Below are positions 49,004 to 58,880 of a DNA stretch of 64,000 nt, piece after piece; position 1 is the stretch's first letter; each line of letters opens with the position of its first letter. Position numbers and translations under genes: made by a program. This stretch comes from Aurantiochytrium sp. KH105. Its lineage: Eukaryota > Sar > Bigyra > Thraustochytrida > Thraustochytriidae. The notes beneath the pieces are model-generated. The model searched no databases. It worked only from the letters and a program-made list of their open reading frames with translations, and had not been told where the DNA came from. The DNA lies in the NCBI GenBank assembly GCA_003116975.1, contig BGKB01000156.1, forward strand, positions 1-64,000. Reading direction: 5' to 3'.

Positions 49004-50548
49004 CCTGATTCGACCTCTCGTCGGTGGTTTGCGAGTTTGCTGGTCCTCCCTTTTCTTTCTTTCTTTCTTTCTTTCTTTGCCTCTCCTTTGTCTCCCTCCC
49101 TACGCCTCTTGCGCAATGCCACGTATGTATCTGAACCACGAACGAGTAGTCGTCACACCACGCACAACATTCCATCCCAAAGCGAGCGTGCATCGATCCA
49201 GCGATCGATCAGTCGATCAGCCACCAATGAAGTGCGCATCGTCACCACCCGTATCGGTCAGTGCGCGAGCGGTGGGGTCAGCAGCCCGTAGTAACAGCAA
49301 CAAAAGAAGATGTCCGTCAGTCCTCCGTCCAGGTCCACCACATCGCGTCCTCCATCTGCCATCTCCTCCAGGCCTCATCTGCCCTCCCCGCCTCCATCCA
49401 TCCACCATCACCGACCGAGCTAGCGATCGAGCGATCGCTCGACGGTCGACGATCGCAGCAGACGTCGCGCCGCACGGGTCTCGCCGCCATCCATGCGAGC
49501 GAGCAGCAGGCGGGGCTCGCTCGCTTTCTGGCAGGGCTCCCGGTGCCGCTCCAGGCTCCTCCGCTTCCTCCCAGACCAGCAGGGGCGGCGCAAAGTCCGC
49601 GCTGCTCTGCTCAGCTGCTTGCTGTGCTTCTCCCATTCCAAGACCCGCTGGCCTGGGAGAAGAAAGGAAGAAAGAGGAGCGAGGGCCTCGTCCGCCGCCG
49701 CGCGACGGCGCTCCCGGCCGCCGGACTGGGCTCGCTCGGAGCGGAGCGGAGGCCCGTCCGCGGCGCAGCGGCGTCCTCGTGCGCGCGCGAGGTCCGGCGG
49801 CAGCAGGCCCCGCGAAGCCAAGCCAGGCCACGCCACGCCAAGCCACGCCAAGCCAAGCCGCGTGAGTCGAGCTGCGAAGCGAGCGCTGATTGTTCCTCTC
49901 CCAGCTCGTATCCATCCATCCATGCATTAATCGTGCCTCCCTCCGCGTACGCCGGCGAGCGTCTCCGCCGCGGCGCGCCCTGCCGCGGCCTCGCGGCCCT
50001 CCCTCCTCCCGGTCGCACGCACCTGCGCCGCGCCGTTGCGGGTCTGCTGCCGCCGCGGCGTGCCCTGGCGATTCTCGCGCCCAGTGCAATCAGCGCGCGC
50101 CTCCTTTTTGCACGTTGCGCACGCGGGGGACTCGGCAGGAACCGTGAGGCGGCGCCTGCGATGTTTTCCGCGGCGCGCGGCTCGCGCCCGGTCCTGGCCG
50201 CGCCGGCGCCGGCGGAGAACGACTCGCAGAAGGCTGGGACGGGCTGGGCTCGGCTTGGCTTGGCTTGGAGGCTCTTGGGGGCGCGGCAGGGAGAAGATGC
50301 AGAAAAGTCGAAGGGTGCACACCGGGGTGCGCGCGAGGACGAGAGAAGCTGAGGACACATCAGTCTTCGCGAGGCGGATTTTTGAGGACAGATCTGAAGG
50401 GCGCGCGCTCGCGAGGCCTCGTGGGCGCCAGGAAAGAGTCAGAGAAGCGGCGACGCGGGGGCGAGAGTCTGCGACAGAACCGACTCTGCTGGCTGGCTGG
50501 CTGGCTGCGCACGCGCGCGTGGACGGTCGGACGAGCAAGCAAGCGGCG
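49004..50548. promoter_or_regulatory. Divergent spacer between carbonic anhydrase and START genes
   Basis: About 1.5 kb with no supported gene. (CTTT)n lies at about 49055-49078, close to the carbonic anhydrase start. GATC-rich DNA lies at 49190-49225. A GCCACGCCAAGCC-type repeat lies at about 49820-49860. CTTGG repeats lie at 50254-50270 and CTGG repeats at 50490-50507. Long open frames on both strands are Arg/Ala/Pro-rich and opposed to each other. Confidence 0.45.
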
Positions 50549-51496
50549 ATGGAGGCGCAGCGAGCACTCGTCGAAGCCTGGGGAAGCCCGCTGCTGCCCG
50601 AGGGCAAGGAGGACGTCGTGCAAAAGGAGATTGACACGCTCGATGAACTCGACCCCGAGAGTCCAGCCTGGCGCAAGGTCGGCGAAATAGGAGGCTTCAA
50701 GTACTATGTGCCGCGAAAGAGTACAGATCTCGCCGAGCTTCAGTGCTGGGCCGAAGGCGTCTTTGACTTCTCGCTCACCACGCTCGTTGATTTACTTGCT
50801 GACAAGTCCATTGCCAAACGCCTCGACCCCAACATTGACGCGGTGCGCACCCTCGAGGAAATTGACAACCACAATCGTGTCGCCCACGTGCTCATGAAAC
50901 CCATGTACTTTACCGCCCCGCGCGACTCCGTCTCGCACGAGCATTGGCAAACCACGAGCGACGGCGTCATGTACCGCATCAGCTTCCCCGTAGACCATCC
51001 CGCCGAACCCCAGAGCCAGGACGTCTCGAAACGTGTCCGAGCATTGGCTCGAAGTTGCGCCCGCATCCAGCCAGACCCCCTCGACCCCAACAAAACGTAC
51101 TATCGCATCAATGTTTCCATCGATGTCCGTCTAGACATGGTACCCAAATGGATCCAGCGTACCTTTGGCTCCCAGGCACAAAAGATGAACGCGCAGAACT
51201 TTGCAAGTAATCTTGACAAGCTCAACAAGATTGGCCGCGGCAAAATTCGTGGGAAACCTCCATCTCCAGTCTCGCACATCGTGCTCAACGAGGGTGGCAT
51301 GCTTTCCTTTGAAGCCCAGGCAATGCTAGCCCAAGAGAGAATAATCAAGAAGAAGCGACATCAAACGCAAACGCCGCACGACGACGACATTGAGCCGTGG
51401 TCTGACCTTCGTCCATTAGATATCTTCATTGCTATCTCGGTTGCCTCTACCTATTGCGCCGCGCTCTTTCTGCAGCAGCATACGTACGCTTCATGA
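50549..51496 (+). CDS. START-domain lipid-binding protein with C-terminal membrane anchor
   Basis: START domains carry or sense a single lipid such as a phospholipid, sterol or ceramide. The predicted protein has 315 residues from the ATG at 50549. The START fold spans about residues 35-215: WRKVGEIGGFKYYVPRK, the helix FDFSLTTLVDLLADKSIAKRLDP, VLMKPMYFTAPRDSVSHEHW with the conserved PRD (124-126), and the strand YYRINVSIDVRLDMVPKW, then a C-terminal helix. A linker follows, then a hydrophobic segment near the end (about 290-309, LDIFIAISVASTYCAALFL). The domain would thus be anchored to a membrane and face the cytosol. Which lipid and which organelle cannot be read from the sequence. The long frame upstream is Arg-rich and rejected. 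Confidence 0.88.
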   Translation: MEAQRALVEAWGSPLLPEGKEDVVQKEIDTLDELDPESPAWRKVGEIGGFKYYVPRKSTDLAELQCWAEGVFDFSLTTLVDLLADKSIAKRLDPNIDAVRTLEEIDNHNRVAHVLMKPMYFTAPRDSVSHEHWQTTSDGVMYRISFPVDHPAEPQSQDVSKRVRALARSCARIQPDPLDPNKTYYRINVSIDVRLDMVPKWIQRTFGSQAQKMNAQNFASNLDKLNKIGRGKIRGKPPSPVSHIVLNEGGMLSFEAQAMLAQERIIKKKRHQTQTPHDDDIEPWSDLRPLDIFIAISVASTYCAALFLQQHTYAS

Positions 51497-52151
51497 GAGC
51501 TTCTCTGACACTGTTTAGAAACAAGTACTGTCTATTTTGATTCATGCGTACGGTATACATCCTTGTCGTCACTTCTGAAAGGGCGCAAAACGATGTTGTT
51601 TCAGCACTGATAGATAACATTTTAGTCTACCACCGGTCACTCACTGGCTGACGTTGGAAAGAGACTCATCGATTCAAACAGGAAGGAGGAAAAACAGCAG
51701 GTTACCTTGTGGTGCTGAAGACTTCGCAGTCTAAAATTGTTTCTCCCACTAAAGACGAAGGGAGAAAAAAAAAGGGGGGGGGGAGAAGAAAGATCTGCAC
51801 GAAAGGTACTTTCGCGGCCTTCAGCAGGGGCATTTCCGATCGATGATGTTGAGATCTTTTCCGTCATGTCTAGCCGCAAAAGACAGTCTCCATTTTGGCT
51901 CTAGCATCTCGCTTCGACCGCCACGTACTAGAGAAAGGTTCGCAACAGACGTGGAGGATGACTTCACTTCATACTTTGCTAAACTCCACACCTCATGCCA
52001 GGGGAATTCTCAGAGGAGAAGAGGCAATGCCGAGCCTTCGCTCTCGACAATTCTATATAGAGATGAGTATTTGCAAAGGTTGGGCGGCCATAGTGAAAGA
52101 ATAAAATAATGCTGAGCACTGGCTCGGCCTGTAGAGAGAAAAAAAAAAGGC
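51497..52151. other. Convergent spacer between START and SEC14 genes
   Basis: About 650 bases of AT-richer DNA. It includes an A-run and a long G-run at about 51767-51782. It presumably holds both 3' untranslated regions. No gene seen. Confidence 0.5.
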
Positions 52152-54329
52152 CTATCTGGAGAGAAGTGAGGCACCTTCATCATCGAGAAAGGGACCTTGG
52201 CAAGGTACTCTTGATGGGCAGTAGATGTCGCCATCTTCCTTGACATTGCCGCCGTAGGCAGCTGGGGTCTGGTCCGGCCCGTGAATCGAGCGGATCTGTT
52301 TCTGGCAGGCTCTGACGTTGGAGCCTCCAATCCAGATTTTATTGAGCACGCGCTCAGGAAAGAAAGGTTGAAAAAGGGTCCAGAGCGAATTAAAGAGCCA
52401 GGGCGCGTTCACCACAGTGACATGCGCGAGAACTTCGGGGTAGCCGTCGAGAAGTTTGCCGACGTAACGACGCGCAAGAGAGAGCGCAGTATTCACGGGC
52501 AGCTGTTTGCTCATCGAAAAGCCTTCGAGATCCATGACAATCGAGATTTGCGCGGGAATTGTACGTCCAGAAGATTCAAAGTGCGCCTCAAGATCCTTGA
52601 GAATCATCTCGAACAGCCAGACCCCCGCGCGAAAGAGCATCTCACCGTCGTTGTTGAGTTTCTTGAACATGAGGCGGTGATTGAGCCGGCCAACCCGCAA
52701 GAAAACGGCAAGACGGCCATCCTCGTCATGAAAGTACCAGGGCAACCGATCGCTTCTGTCGAGAATGCGATCGATGATGTCAGGACTTCCAAAGTACTCT
52801 AGCATCCAACGAGGCAAGTCGAACTCTTCGTGAATTTCTGCAGCCCGATATTCGATGCGCCAGGCGAGAGAAGTGCGCAAAAGTTTTTCCGCCTTGCGTA
52901 AATTGAGGTTGCGGGCGCGTAAAAATCGAACGAGGCGAAAGTTCTCGTCAATGTAGCGCTTGTAGATTTCCAACGCATACGGGTCTCGAGTGATTCTGGG
53001 GTTTGTCAGGTCCGACACGCGCTCGCGAAGCTCCTTGATGAGCGTCTTTTCCACAAGCGTGAACTCGATGCCATCGCCGACATCCTCCGCCGATACTTTG
53101 TTAAAGCCCTCATCCTCCTCGTCGTCGTCGTCATCGTCCTCGTCGCTGGCATCGCCTCGAGCGATACTCTTGCCCCGATGCACGCTTTTGCGAGATTTTC
53201 CAAGGTGCTTGGAATCCTGGCCATGATTACGCTGTGCCAAAAGGTCGATTGCCAACGCCTCTTGCATGGGAATGACGGCAACGTGTTCTAAAATTGTGGC
53301 ATGACGCGTCTCGCGAAGAGCAATGAGGAGCACGGCAATGTGCAAAACGCTCGAGACGAGAATACCAGGTGCGATCCCCATGAAAACCATGAGTGCCAGA
53401 GAAAGCGCGAGAGAAACCGCTGCAAGGAAGCCAACAGCGATGGCATCGAGCTCGTTGCGCAGGGGATAAAAAGGATCGCGGCGCAAGACGACGAGGACGC
53501 CATCTTGCATCATGTCTGGATCGAGGAGGGCAATGCGAAATGCGCCGTCCGAGTTGTGCGAATAGGATGAGATTGGTCTGGATGTAAGCGTGCCAACGGG
53601 ACGCCCGATGCGTGTCATCTCAATTTGCACCCGCGCGGAAGGCGGAATGTTACCAAGACCAATACGTGTGCCGTAAAGTCGTTTTGTTTCAAAGAGCGGT
53701 TTGCGCGTAGATTTGCGCGAGCGCGTGATGCGCAGCCTCTGAACGCCAAGACCAGGGTCTCGCAGCGAGTCGCCGGCCTCGCTCTCGAGAACCCTCGCGT
53801 CTTTCCAGCCATCGGAAATGGAAAGTCCCGTGATTGATGATCCCTCGCCGTCAAAGGCTTGCTGTGCCTGGCCGTCAAAGGGGCCTGCGTACATGCCTTG
53901 AACCCAGCGCTGCGCGGTATCGGCATCATTGGCGCGCAGAATGATTTCATTCTTCACGATGGCACTATAGGCTCGCGCAACCCAAGTCGGAGAGCGGACG
54001 ATGGTCTCGGCATCTTCGGACCGCTTGCGATCGCCCATGTTGATGATGATGTCGCGGCCGTTCACCTCGACTTCATTGACAGACCACAAATTGATGGAGC
54101 TCTGTACGAGCTCTTGAAATTCGGCCTGCGAACGGGGCTTTCGCTTCATGCTCGAGAGGTACCTGTCGTGCAGGATGAACCATTTCTTGGTCCACGACCT
54201 CGCGGACTTTTGTAAAAGGTATCCCTGGACAGCCGTTCTTGGGTCAAAGGTCGCGGCGAACTCGAGTTTCTTTCGCGTTGACTTGCTCACGCGCCGTTTA
54301 TTTGTGGTGGTGCGCGCCACCGCAGACAT
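52152..54329 (-). CDS. PH-transmembrane-SEC14 (CRAL-TRIO) lipid-transfer protein
   Basis: Predicted protein of 725 residues. A PH domain begins at about residue 34 (VQGYLLQKSARSWTKKWFIL) and ends near 148 (NDADTAQRWVQGMY), with an insert in the middle. A beta-rich region (about 195-290) follows. Then come two closely spaced hydrophobic segments (about 294-316 and 320-338), a likely membrane hairpin, and an acidic linker with a run of Asp/Glu (396-408). The CRAL-TRIO N-terminal helices (about 455-495, RLVRFLRARNLNLRKAEKLL) and the SEC14 lipid-binding domain (about 515-695, with RLAVFLRVGRLN, IVMDLEGFSM, YPEVLAHVTVVNAPWLF) close the protein. SEC14 domains exchange phosphatidylinositol and other lipids. 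A membrane hairpin between PH and SEC14 is unusual and suggests a contact-site role. It is single exon. Confidence 0.88.
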   Translation of the reverse strand: MSAVARTTTNKRRVSKSTRKKLEFAATFDPRTAVQGYLLQKSARSWTKKWFILHDRYLSSMKRKPRSQAEFQELVQSSINLWSVNEVEVNGRDIIINMGDRKRSEDAETIVRSPTWVARAYSAIVKNEIILRANDADTAQRWVQGMYAGPFDGQAQQAFDGEGSSITGLSISDGWKDARVLESEAGDSLRDPGLGVQRLRITRSRKSTRKPLFETKRLYGTRIGLGNIPPSARVQIEMTRIGRPVGTLTSRPISSYSHNSDGAFRIALLDPDMMQDGVLVVLRRDPFYPLRNELDAIAVGFLAAVSLALSLALMVFMGIAPGILVSSVLHIAVLLIALRETRHATILEHVAVIPMQEALAIDLLAQRNHGQDSKHLGKSRKSVHRGKSIARGDASDEDDDDDDEEDEGFNKVSAEDVGDGIEFTLVEKTLIKELRERVSDLTNPRITRDPYALEIYKRYIDENFRLVRFLRARNLNLRKAEKLLRTSLAWRIEYRAAEIHEEFDLPRWMLEYFGSPDIIDRILDRSDRLPWYFHDEDGRLAVFLRVGRLNHRLMFKKLNNDGEMLFRAGVWLFEMILKDLEAHFESSGRTIPAQISIVMDLEGFSMSKQLPVNTALSLARRYVGKLLDGYPEVLAHVTVVNAPWLFNSLWTLFQPFFPERVLNKIWIGGSNVRACQKQIRSIHGPDQTPAAYGGNVKEDGDIYCPSRVPCQGPFLDDEGASLLSR

Positions 54330-55021
54330 GTTGTACTGTTACGTTGCGAGGCGCAGGCGAGTGCGGTCGGTATGCGACGCGTGGAGACACCGCAGACGTC
54401 CAAGAGTGCTGCAGCGATGCAGCTTTGCAGATGACGGCACGCTTCCTTGCACAGTGTAGACTGCGCGATGGGTAAACGATAGATCGAACCCTAGCAAGCA
54501 AGCCAGCCAGCCAGTACGAGGAGCCCTTTTGGTTGGCGCAATGCGACGTTCGATGGGATGGATGTGTTTTGCACTGCACGTGCTGCCGTCCGTCTGTGTA
54601 CTTCTCTGTCTTGCCGACGCAACGACTGACTAAGAGGGGGCACAGGGCAGGAGCGGCTCACGCAGCTGGACAGGGCTTGGCCTTGACTCCGTGAGGCTCG
54701 CGCCCTTGGCGCACTGCAAAAGCAGCGCCTGCAAAAATGCGCGCGTGTCCAGCTGCAGCATGTGTCCAGCGCGAGACACTGGCACTGGAAGTAAAAGGGA
54801 CAAAAAATATTTTTAGGGCGACAGGAACTTCAAGGTATAGGTCTCGGAAAGTAGGACCTTGTGCAAGAACACGACCTACACACCAGGAATAGCGGAAAAA
54901 GAAACACCTTACTGTTAAGACAAAGAAATGAGTTGGTCGACAAAATCATAAATGTCTGGTGAGACGGAGACTGGGATAGTTACAGCGTATGGCGGGAACT
55001 TGGGGGCTGGGCACCAAATTT
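54330..55021. other. Spacer between two minus-strand genes
   Basis: About 690 bases: SEC14 promoter side first, then the 3' end of the VOC gene. Short AAGC/CAGC units occur at 54494-54515. No gene seen. Confidence 0.5.
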
Positions 55022-56809
55022 TCAAGCTTGCTTGGCCTTCTTCGCAGAGCGTTCTGCTGCGATGTCGAGAATGGCACAGCCAGTATCTTGGACAATGTCA
55101 AGCTCAAGAACACCGCAAATGCGGAGAATGAGCTTGTCCGACGCACGTTCGACAATTGCGACGTCCTCGCGTACAGAAGCCAGAGTTGCCACTTGGTCGA
55201 GCTTGTTGCCAACAAAGACTGCCAGTTTCGTCACCTGGTCCTCGGTTGTCTCTTTGCCGCGAGTCACAATCAGCGCCGCATGGCCGATGCGCATGTGTGC
55301 ACGAGTTGCGCCCGCGGTGTCTTTCCAGATTGCAAATGGGACGGCGCCAAGAATGTCTTCGAGAGGGTCGAAAAGACTCTCTAGTCCACTCGCGAGCTCA
55401 ATCCGCGCCGTGACGCCATAGGCGAAGCCACGCGCGCGAAAATGCGCATACAAAGGTTCATTGCCTTGGCGCTTCGTCTCGGGGACGCAATCGTCGACAC
55501 CATTGCGTTGCTCGAGGTCCCACAAGTTCCCAGCGGGATCCTTGAAGCAAGCTGCTAGAGCGCCCTGAGCCTGGTGCACCTCAGAGACGACCTCAGCTCC
55601 TGCGGCGGTTGCCTTGTCCAGCAGCCAGCGTGCGTCCGGAGTAAAGACGCAAAGATGGGTCTTTTCTGCTGCATCCGCACGCTTTCTCAGAGACACGGCG
55701 CCGTCGGCATGCTGAAGCCAGATAGGGCTGTCTGGAAACGATGGGGCTTGGACAAGGTCCGCGCCGAGAGCCTCGGTCAGAAAGCCGGTCGCAAAAGACT
55801 CTGGTTCGTCGCAAAAGAGGCAAGGGACGAGAGTCTGGCCAGCCGGGACGCGCGAGCAACCTTGCTCTCCAGATCCGCCATTCTCGGCAGGAAGCCAGCC
55901 CGTGCGAGGTGCAGGGTGTGTGGCGAAGCGAATGTAGGACATGTCACCTTGTTTGGCCTTCACATCATCTTTGAATTCGCCCGTGAATTGCGCTACATAC
56001 CAATCTACGCCAAAGGCATCTTTGAAGCCAAACGAAGTCTCGCCGTAGTCGTGGTCCATTGATGGATAGATCATTTTGCAATCCTGCATTTCCTTGACCT
56101 TGGCCTCGACAGCCTTAACATCCGGGACGTAAATGTGAACGGCGCCAAGCACCGCCTCGGCCCTTTCAGCGACTTCAAGCACAGAGTCCTCGCTGAGACG
56201 CAAGAGGCCGTAAAAGTTCTTGCCATCGTTCCACTCCATGCTAATTTCTTTTGTGGCGCCAAAGATATTTTGAATTTGGTCGAAAAGCTTGCTCGCTCCA
56301 GTGACGCAGAGAAAAGGGGTTACGGTGCTCATCTCTCTAGGCACGTACGGTCTGCCAGGCGTGGGAAGGCTGTGTTGCTCCTTGGGAATTGCTTGGTCAT
56401 TGTATTTGCCAGTAAAAGTTGAGACAAAGAAGAGGTTGCCAAACTCGTCCTTGAACCTGCAGCCGCGCTCTCCAAACGGGTAGTCTTGCACGGGCCCGAC
56501 TTCCGTTGCACCTCGCGCCAAGGCACGCTTCATGGTCTCGTCCACGTCTGGAACGTAGACATGGACGCAGGTCGTGTTCGCGCTGTCGGCAGGAACCTGC
56601 CCAATGGCGACGACGTCCCCGTTGATGTCGATGAGCGCGTGTTTAAAGTTGTCCTTGTCTTCACCATCAAGTTCCGCATACTTGAATTTCGCGCCAAAGG
56701 TCGATTGCAGAAACTCGAAGAGCTTCCACCCGGATGCGGCGCACATGTATGCCGTCGCGCTTCGCAGGCCGCTCGGGGCTGCGCGCGTCGCGGGTGCCCT
56801 CATGGCCAT
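55022..56809 (-). CDS. Protein with four VOC (glyoxalase/bleomycin-resistance fold) domains
   Basis: Predicted protein of 595 residues. The vicinal-oxygen-chelate fold is seen at about residues 17-135 (YMCAASGWKLFEFLQSTFGA ... FKDEFGNLFFVSTFTG), 162-277 (TPFLCVTGASKLFDQIQNIFGA ... FKDAFGVDWYVAQFTG), 326-437 (VPCLFCDEPESFATGFLTEALGA ... FKDPAGNLWDLEQ) and, more degraded, 462-572 (ELASGLESLFDPLEDILGAVPF). Domains 1-3 repeat the F-K-D-x-x-G-x-x-(W/F) signature. Domains 1 and 2 resemble the PhnB/DUF1428-like branch (YPFGERGCRFKD, MDHDYGETSFGFKD). VOC proteins include isomerases, dioxygenases and metal-dependent detoxifying enzymes; the metal ligands cannot be fixed here, so no reaction is assigned. 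A basic, Ala-rich N-terminus could be a weak targeting sequence. Single exon. Confidence 0.85.
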   Translation of the reverse strand: MAMRAPATRAAPSGLRSATAYMCAASGWKLFEFLQSTFGAKFKYAELDGEDKDNFKHALIDINGDVVAIGQVPADSANTTCVHVYVPDVDETMKRALARGATEVGPVQDYPFGERGCRFKDEFGNLFFVSTFTGKYNDQAIPKEQHSLPTPGRPYVPREMSTVTPFLCVTGASKLFDQIQNIFGATKEISMEWNDGKNFYGLLRLSEDSVLEVAERAEAVLGAVHIYVPDVKAVEAKVKEMQDCKMIYPSMDHDYGETSFGFKDAFGVDWYVAQFTGEFKDDVKAKQGDMSYIRFATHPAPRTGWLPAENGGSGEQGCSRVPAGQTLVPCLFCDEPESFATGFLTEALGADLVQAPSFPDSPIWLQHADGAVSLRKRADAAEKTHLCVFTPDARWLLDKATAAGAEVVSEVHQAQGALAACFKDPAGNLWDLEQRNGVDDCVPETKRQGNEPLYAHFRARGFAYGVTARIELASGLESLFDPLEDILGAVPFAIWKDTAGATRAHMRIGHAALIVTRGKETTEDQVTKLAVFVGNKLDQVATLASVREDVAIVERASDKLILRICGVLELDIVQDTGCAILDIAAERSAKKAKQA

Positions 56810-57897
56810 GTTGCCCTGCTGAACCTCGACGAGTCTCGATCTTCTGTGCCTTTACGCGTCTGCTGCAGCTGCTGCCACGCAGCGCGGTTCGTTGCAGTGC
56901 ATTGCTTTGCTTTGCAGCCTTAAGGCAGCGACGATGTATGTTCCTTGTTCGAACCCCGCGCCTTCGTCCGTGTTCGTTGTTCGACGGGAGGATGATCGAG
57001 GCGAAAGACGGGCCCCGGGCCGTCGCCGACGCGTGTTTCACACGAGAGGGGGGGGGGTGTTGCTAGTTTCTGAGGCGAACTTTTCGAAGTTTTTGAGACT
57101 TTTTATTGCTGCTTGCTGATTGCCTAACCACCGCGTCCAGCTGACCGCGGTGTGCGAAACCCAATCTGATGAACTAAGACTGTCTGTCTCAGGGTAAAAT
57201 CTAGGCGATAGAGGTGTCTACAGCCAGCAGCAAGTAAAGTGTTGAGGGCCCTCGGCCGTCACGGTATAGACCTGTTCGCGTTATGCGCGTCCTCTCGCGC
57301 CGGCCCCTGGCCTGGCCTCGCGCCGCCGCCACCACTTCTTCGCCACCGCCCCCTCATCAAGGCAGGCAGGCAGGCAGGCAGGCAGGAAGGCAGGTGATCT
57401 TGCAAACGCGAACCGGAGCGGGGACCTGGCGGGCGTGCACGTGCACGGACGGACTTCTACTTCGGCCTTGCAAATTTACCACACACTGTGTGTGTCGGCC
57501 AAACCTGCGATTCGCAGCCAGTGGCCGGTGCGGTTCGCAGGCGCGCGCTCCCCCGGCCAGCGCTGTGATATGTTTCCAGGTCGCGTGACCATGATGCCTG
57601 GCAAAAGAAAAGGGCACGACGGTGAGCATCTCGTCTGGCTGCCCGCGGTCGGCGGTGGCGGACGCGACGGCGTTCATGATCAGCAGCAGCTGCAGCTAGA
57701 GGAAAGAACGTAGTAAAGATCGAGCCCGAGGTGACGGGACGAGGACCGCCCAGTTCATAAAAAAAAATTGGTGGTTAAGGAGGGAAAAAAGATCCGGAGA
57801 CACCCTGTTTGAGGTGGTTGGTAGTATTGGCATTTTCACTTTGCTCGTTTTTTTTTTTTGAGAGTTGGGACGTTCGTACGGCTGGACAATATCTGCC
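56810..57897. other. Spacer upstream of VOC gene
   Basis: About 1.1 kb without a convincing gene. (GGCA)n lies at 57360-57391, a run of A at about 57759-57767 and a long T-run at 57848-57859. A G-run lies near 57047. Small frames here have no recognisable domain. Confidence 0.45.
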
Positions 57898-58548
57898 ATG
57901 GCTGGCTGGTGGCTCGCGGAGGCTGCTGCTGCAATCGCGCGGCCGCCAACCAGGGCCGTTCTCCGCAACCCTTTTCGAGCTCACGTGGTTTGCGGGCTCG
58001 CTTCGGGGTCCGCACGCGCATCGCCTTGGCCGCGCGGCAGAGCTCCAATTCCTGAGCGCGAGCGCGAGAAAGGGAAGAAGGGAAGAAGAGAGGACGAGCC
58101 CATCGAACCGACACCCGCGATGGTCGATCCGGCGGCGCGGCATCGTGGCATCCTGCAGAAGCGGCGCGAGGAGGACGAGCAGGAAAAGCAGAAGGCCAGC
58201 GCGGAAAAGGCCAAGAGACTTGGCCGCGTGACGGAATTTTTCGCCCGCCGCAACAGGCAAAGGGCGGAGAGGCGGCGCGAGGAGCAGGAACAAGCAGCCG
58301 CTTCGGCCGAGCGACGCCGCCAGCCGGGCTGGGGCGGGAGGGATTCGAGAGGCGTCTGGTATCGCCGGAGGAGCGGACCCCCTCCGCTCTGGCAGCGGCT
58401 CTCGATACGTTTCAGCGTCAATCGAAGCCGCCGCGGAGAGCCCATCGCCATGCCTCGACTCACAGGCGTGCATGACCAGCTCGCCTCCTTTCAAGCGCCG
58501 GAAAACCTCGAGCGATTTACGCACATGAATAAGCACTTGCAGCGTTAA
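57898..58548 (+). CDS. Possible small basic coiled-coil protein, unknown
   Basis: Predicted protein of 216 residues from the ATG at 57898. The first 70 residues are Ala/Arg-rich and may not be translated or may be a targeting sequence. From about residue 60 the chain is highly charged, with a long Arg/Lys/Glu helix (KRREEDEQEKQKASAEKAKR ... RQRAERRREEQEQAAASAE). It ends with a more ordered tail (PRLTGVHDQLASFQAPENLERFTHMNKHLQR). A start at Met75 (58120) would give 142 residues. AATAAAATA near 58607, about 60 bases past the stop, is a good polyadenylation candidate. I recognise no family. A longer frame on the opposite strand is less credible in composition. Confidence 0.5.
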   Translation: MAGWWLAEAAAAIARPPTRAVLRNPFRAHVVCGLASGSARASPWPRGRAPIPEREREKGKKGRREDEPIEPTPAMVDPAARHRGILQKRREEDEQEKQKASAEKAKRLGRVTEFFARRNRQRAERRREEQEQAAASAERRRQPGWGGRDSRGVWYRRRSGPPPLWQRLSIRFSVNRSRRGEPIAMPRLTGVHDQLASFQAPENLERFTHMNKHLQR

Positions 58549-58880
58549 ACTCCGATCGAAGAATGCAGACCGAATAGCATTCCCTTCTCGCAAAAAAAAT
58601 GAGAAGAATAAAATATATATGTCATCGTGCGCACGACGGTCTCTTCTTGCATGAGAATGCCATGCCCAAATAAATGAAATCAATCACCATAATGTCTAAA
58701 TTCATATCACCTTCCTCTTCCATGGGCTCACCTGTTGAAGACCAGAAAAGCAAACGCAGGCTCGGATGATCGCAATACCGAGACAGGCTAGTAATCAAGA
58801 CAAGAAAAGATTCCGAGACATCCTCCCCTCCTCGTCATCTCGTCATCATCATCATCATCATCATCAAATTTTACGAATCA
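58549..58880. other. Convergent spacer, small basic protein gene and RRM gene
   Basis: AT-richer DNA with AATAAAATA near 58607 and AAATAAATG near 58669, and a (CAT)n tract at about 58841-58864. It presumably holds the 3' untranslated regions of both genes. No gene seen. Confidence 0.55.

Noticed and set aside
48690-49865. 391-codon plus-strand frame
   Set aside because: Overlaps the carbonic anhydrase coding exon and a repeat-rich spacer; no domain.
56940-56962. GTTCGAACCCC as a possible tRNA T-arm
   Set aside because: The flanking bases do not form the five-pair stem and there is no acceptor pairing.
57775-58683. 302-codon minus-strand frame opposite the small basic protein
   Set aside because: Composition is Arg/Ser/Pro/Ala-rich without domain; the plus-strand frame has a better protein-like C-terminus and a nearby polyadenylation signal.
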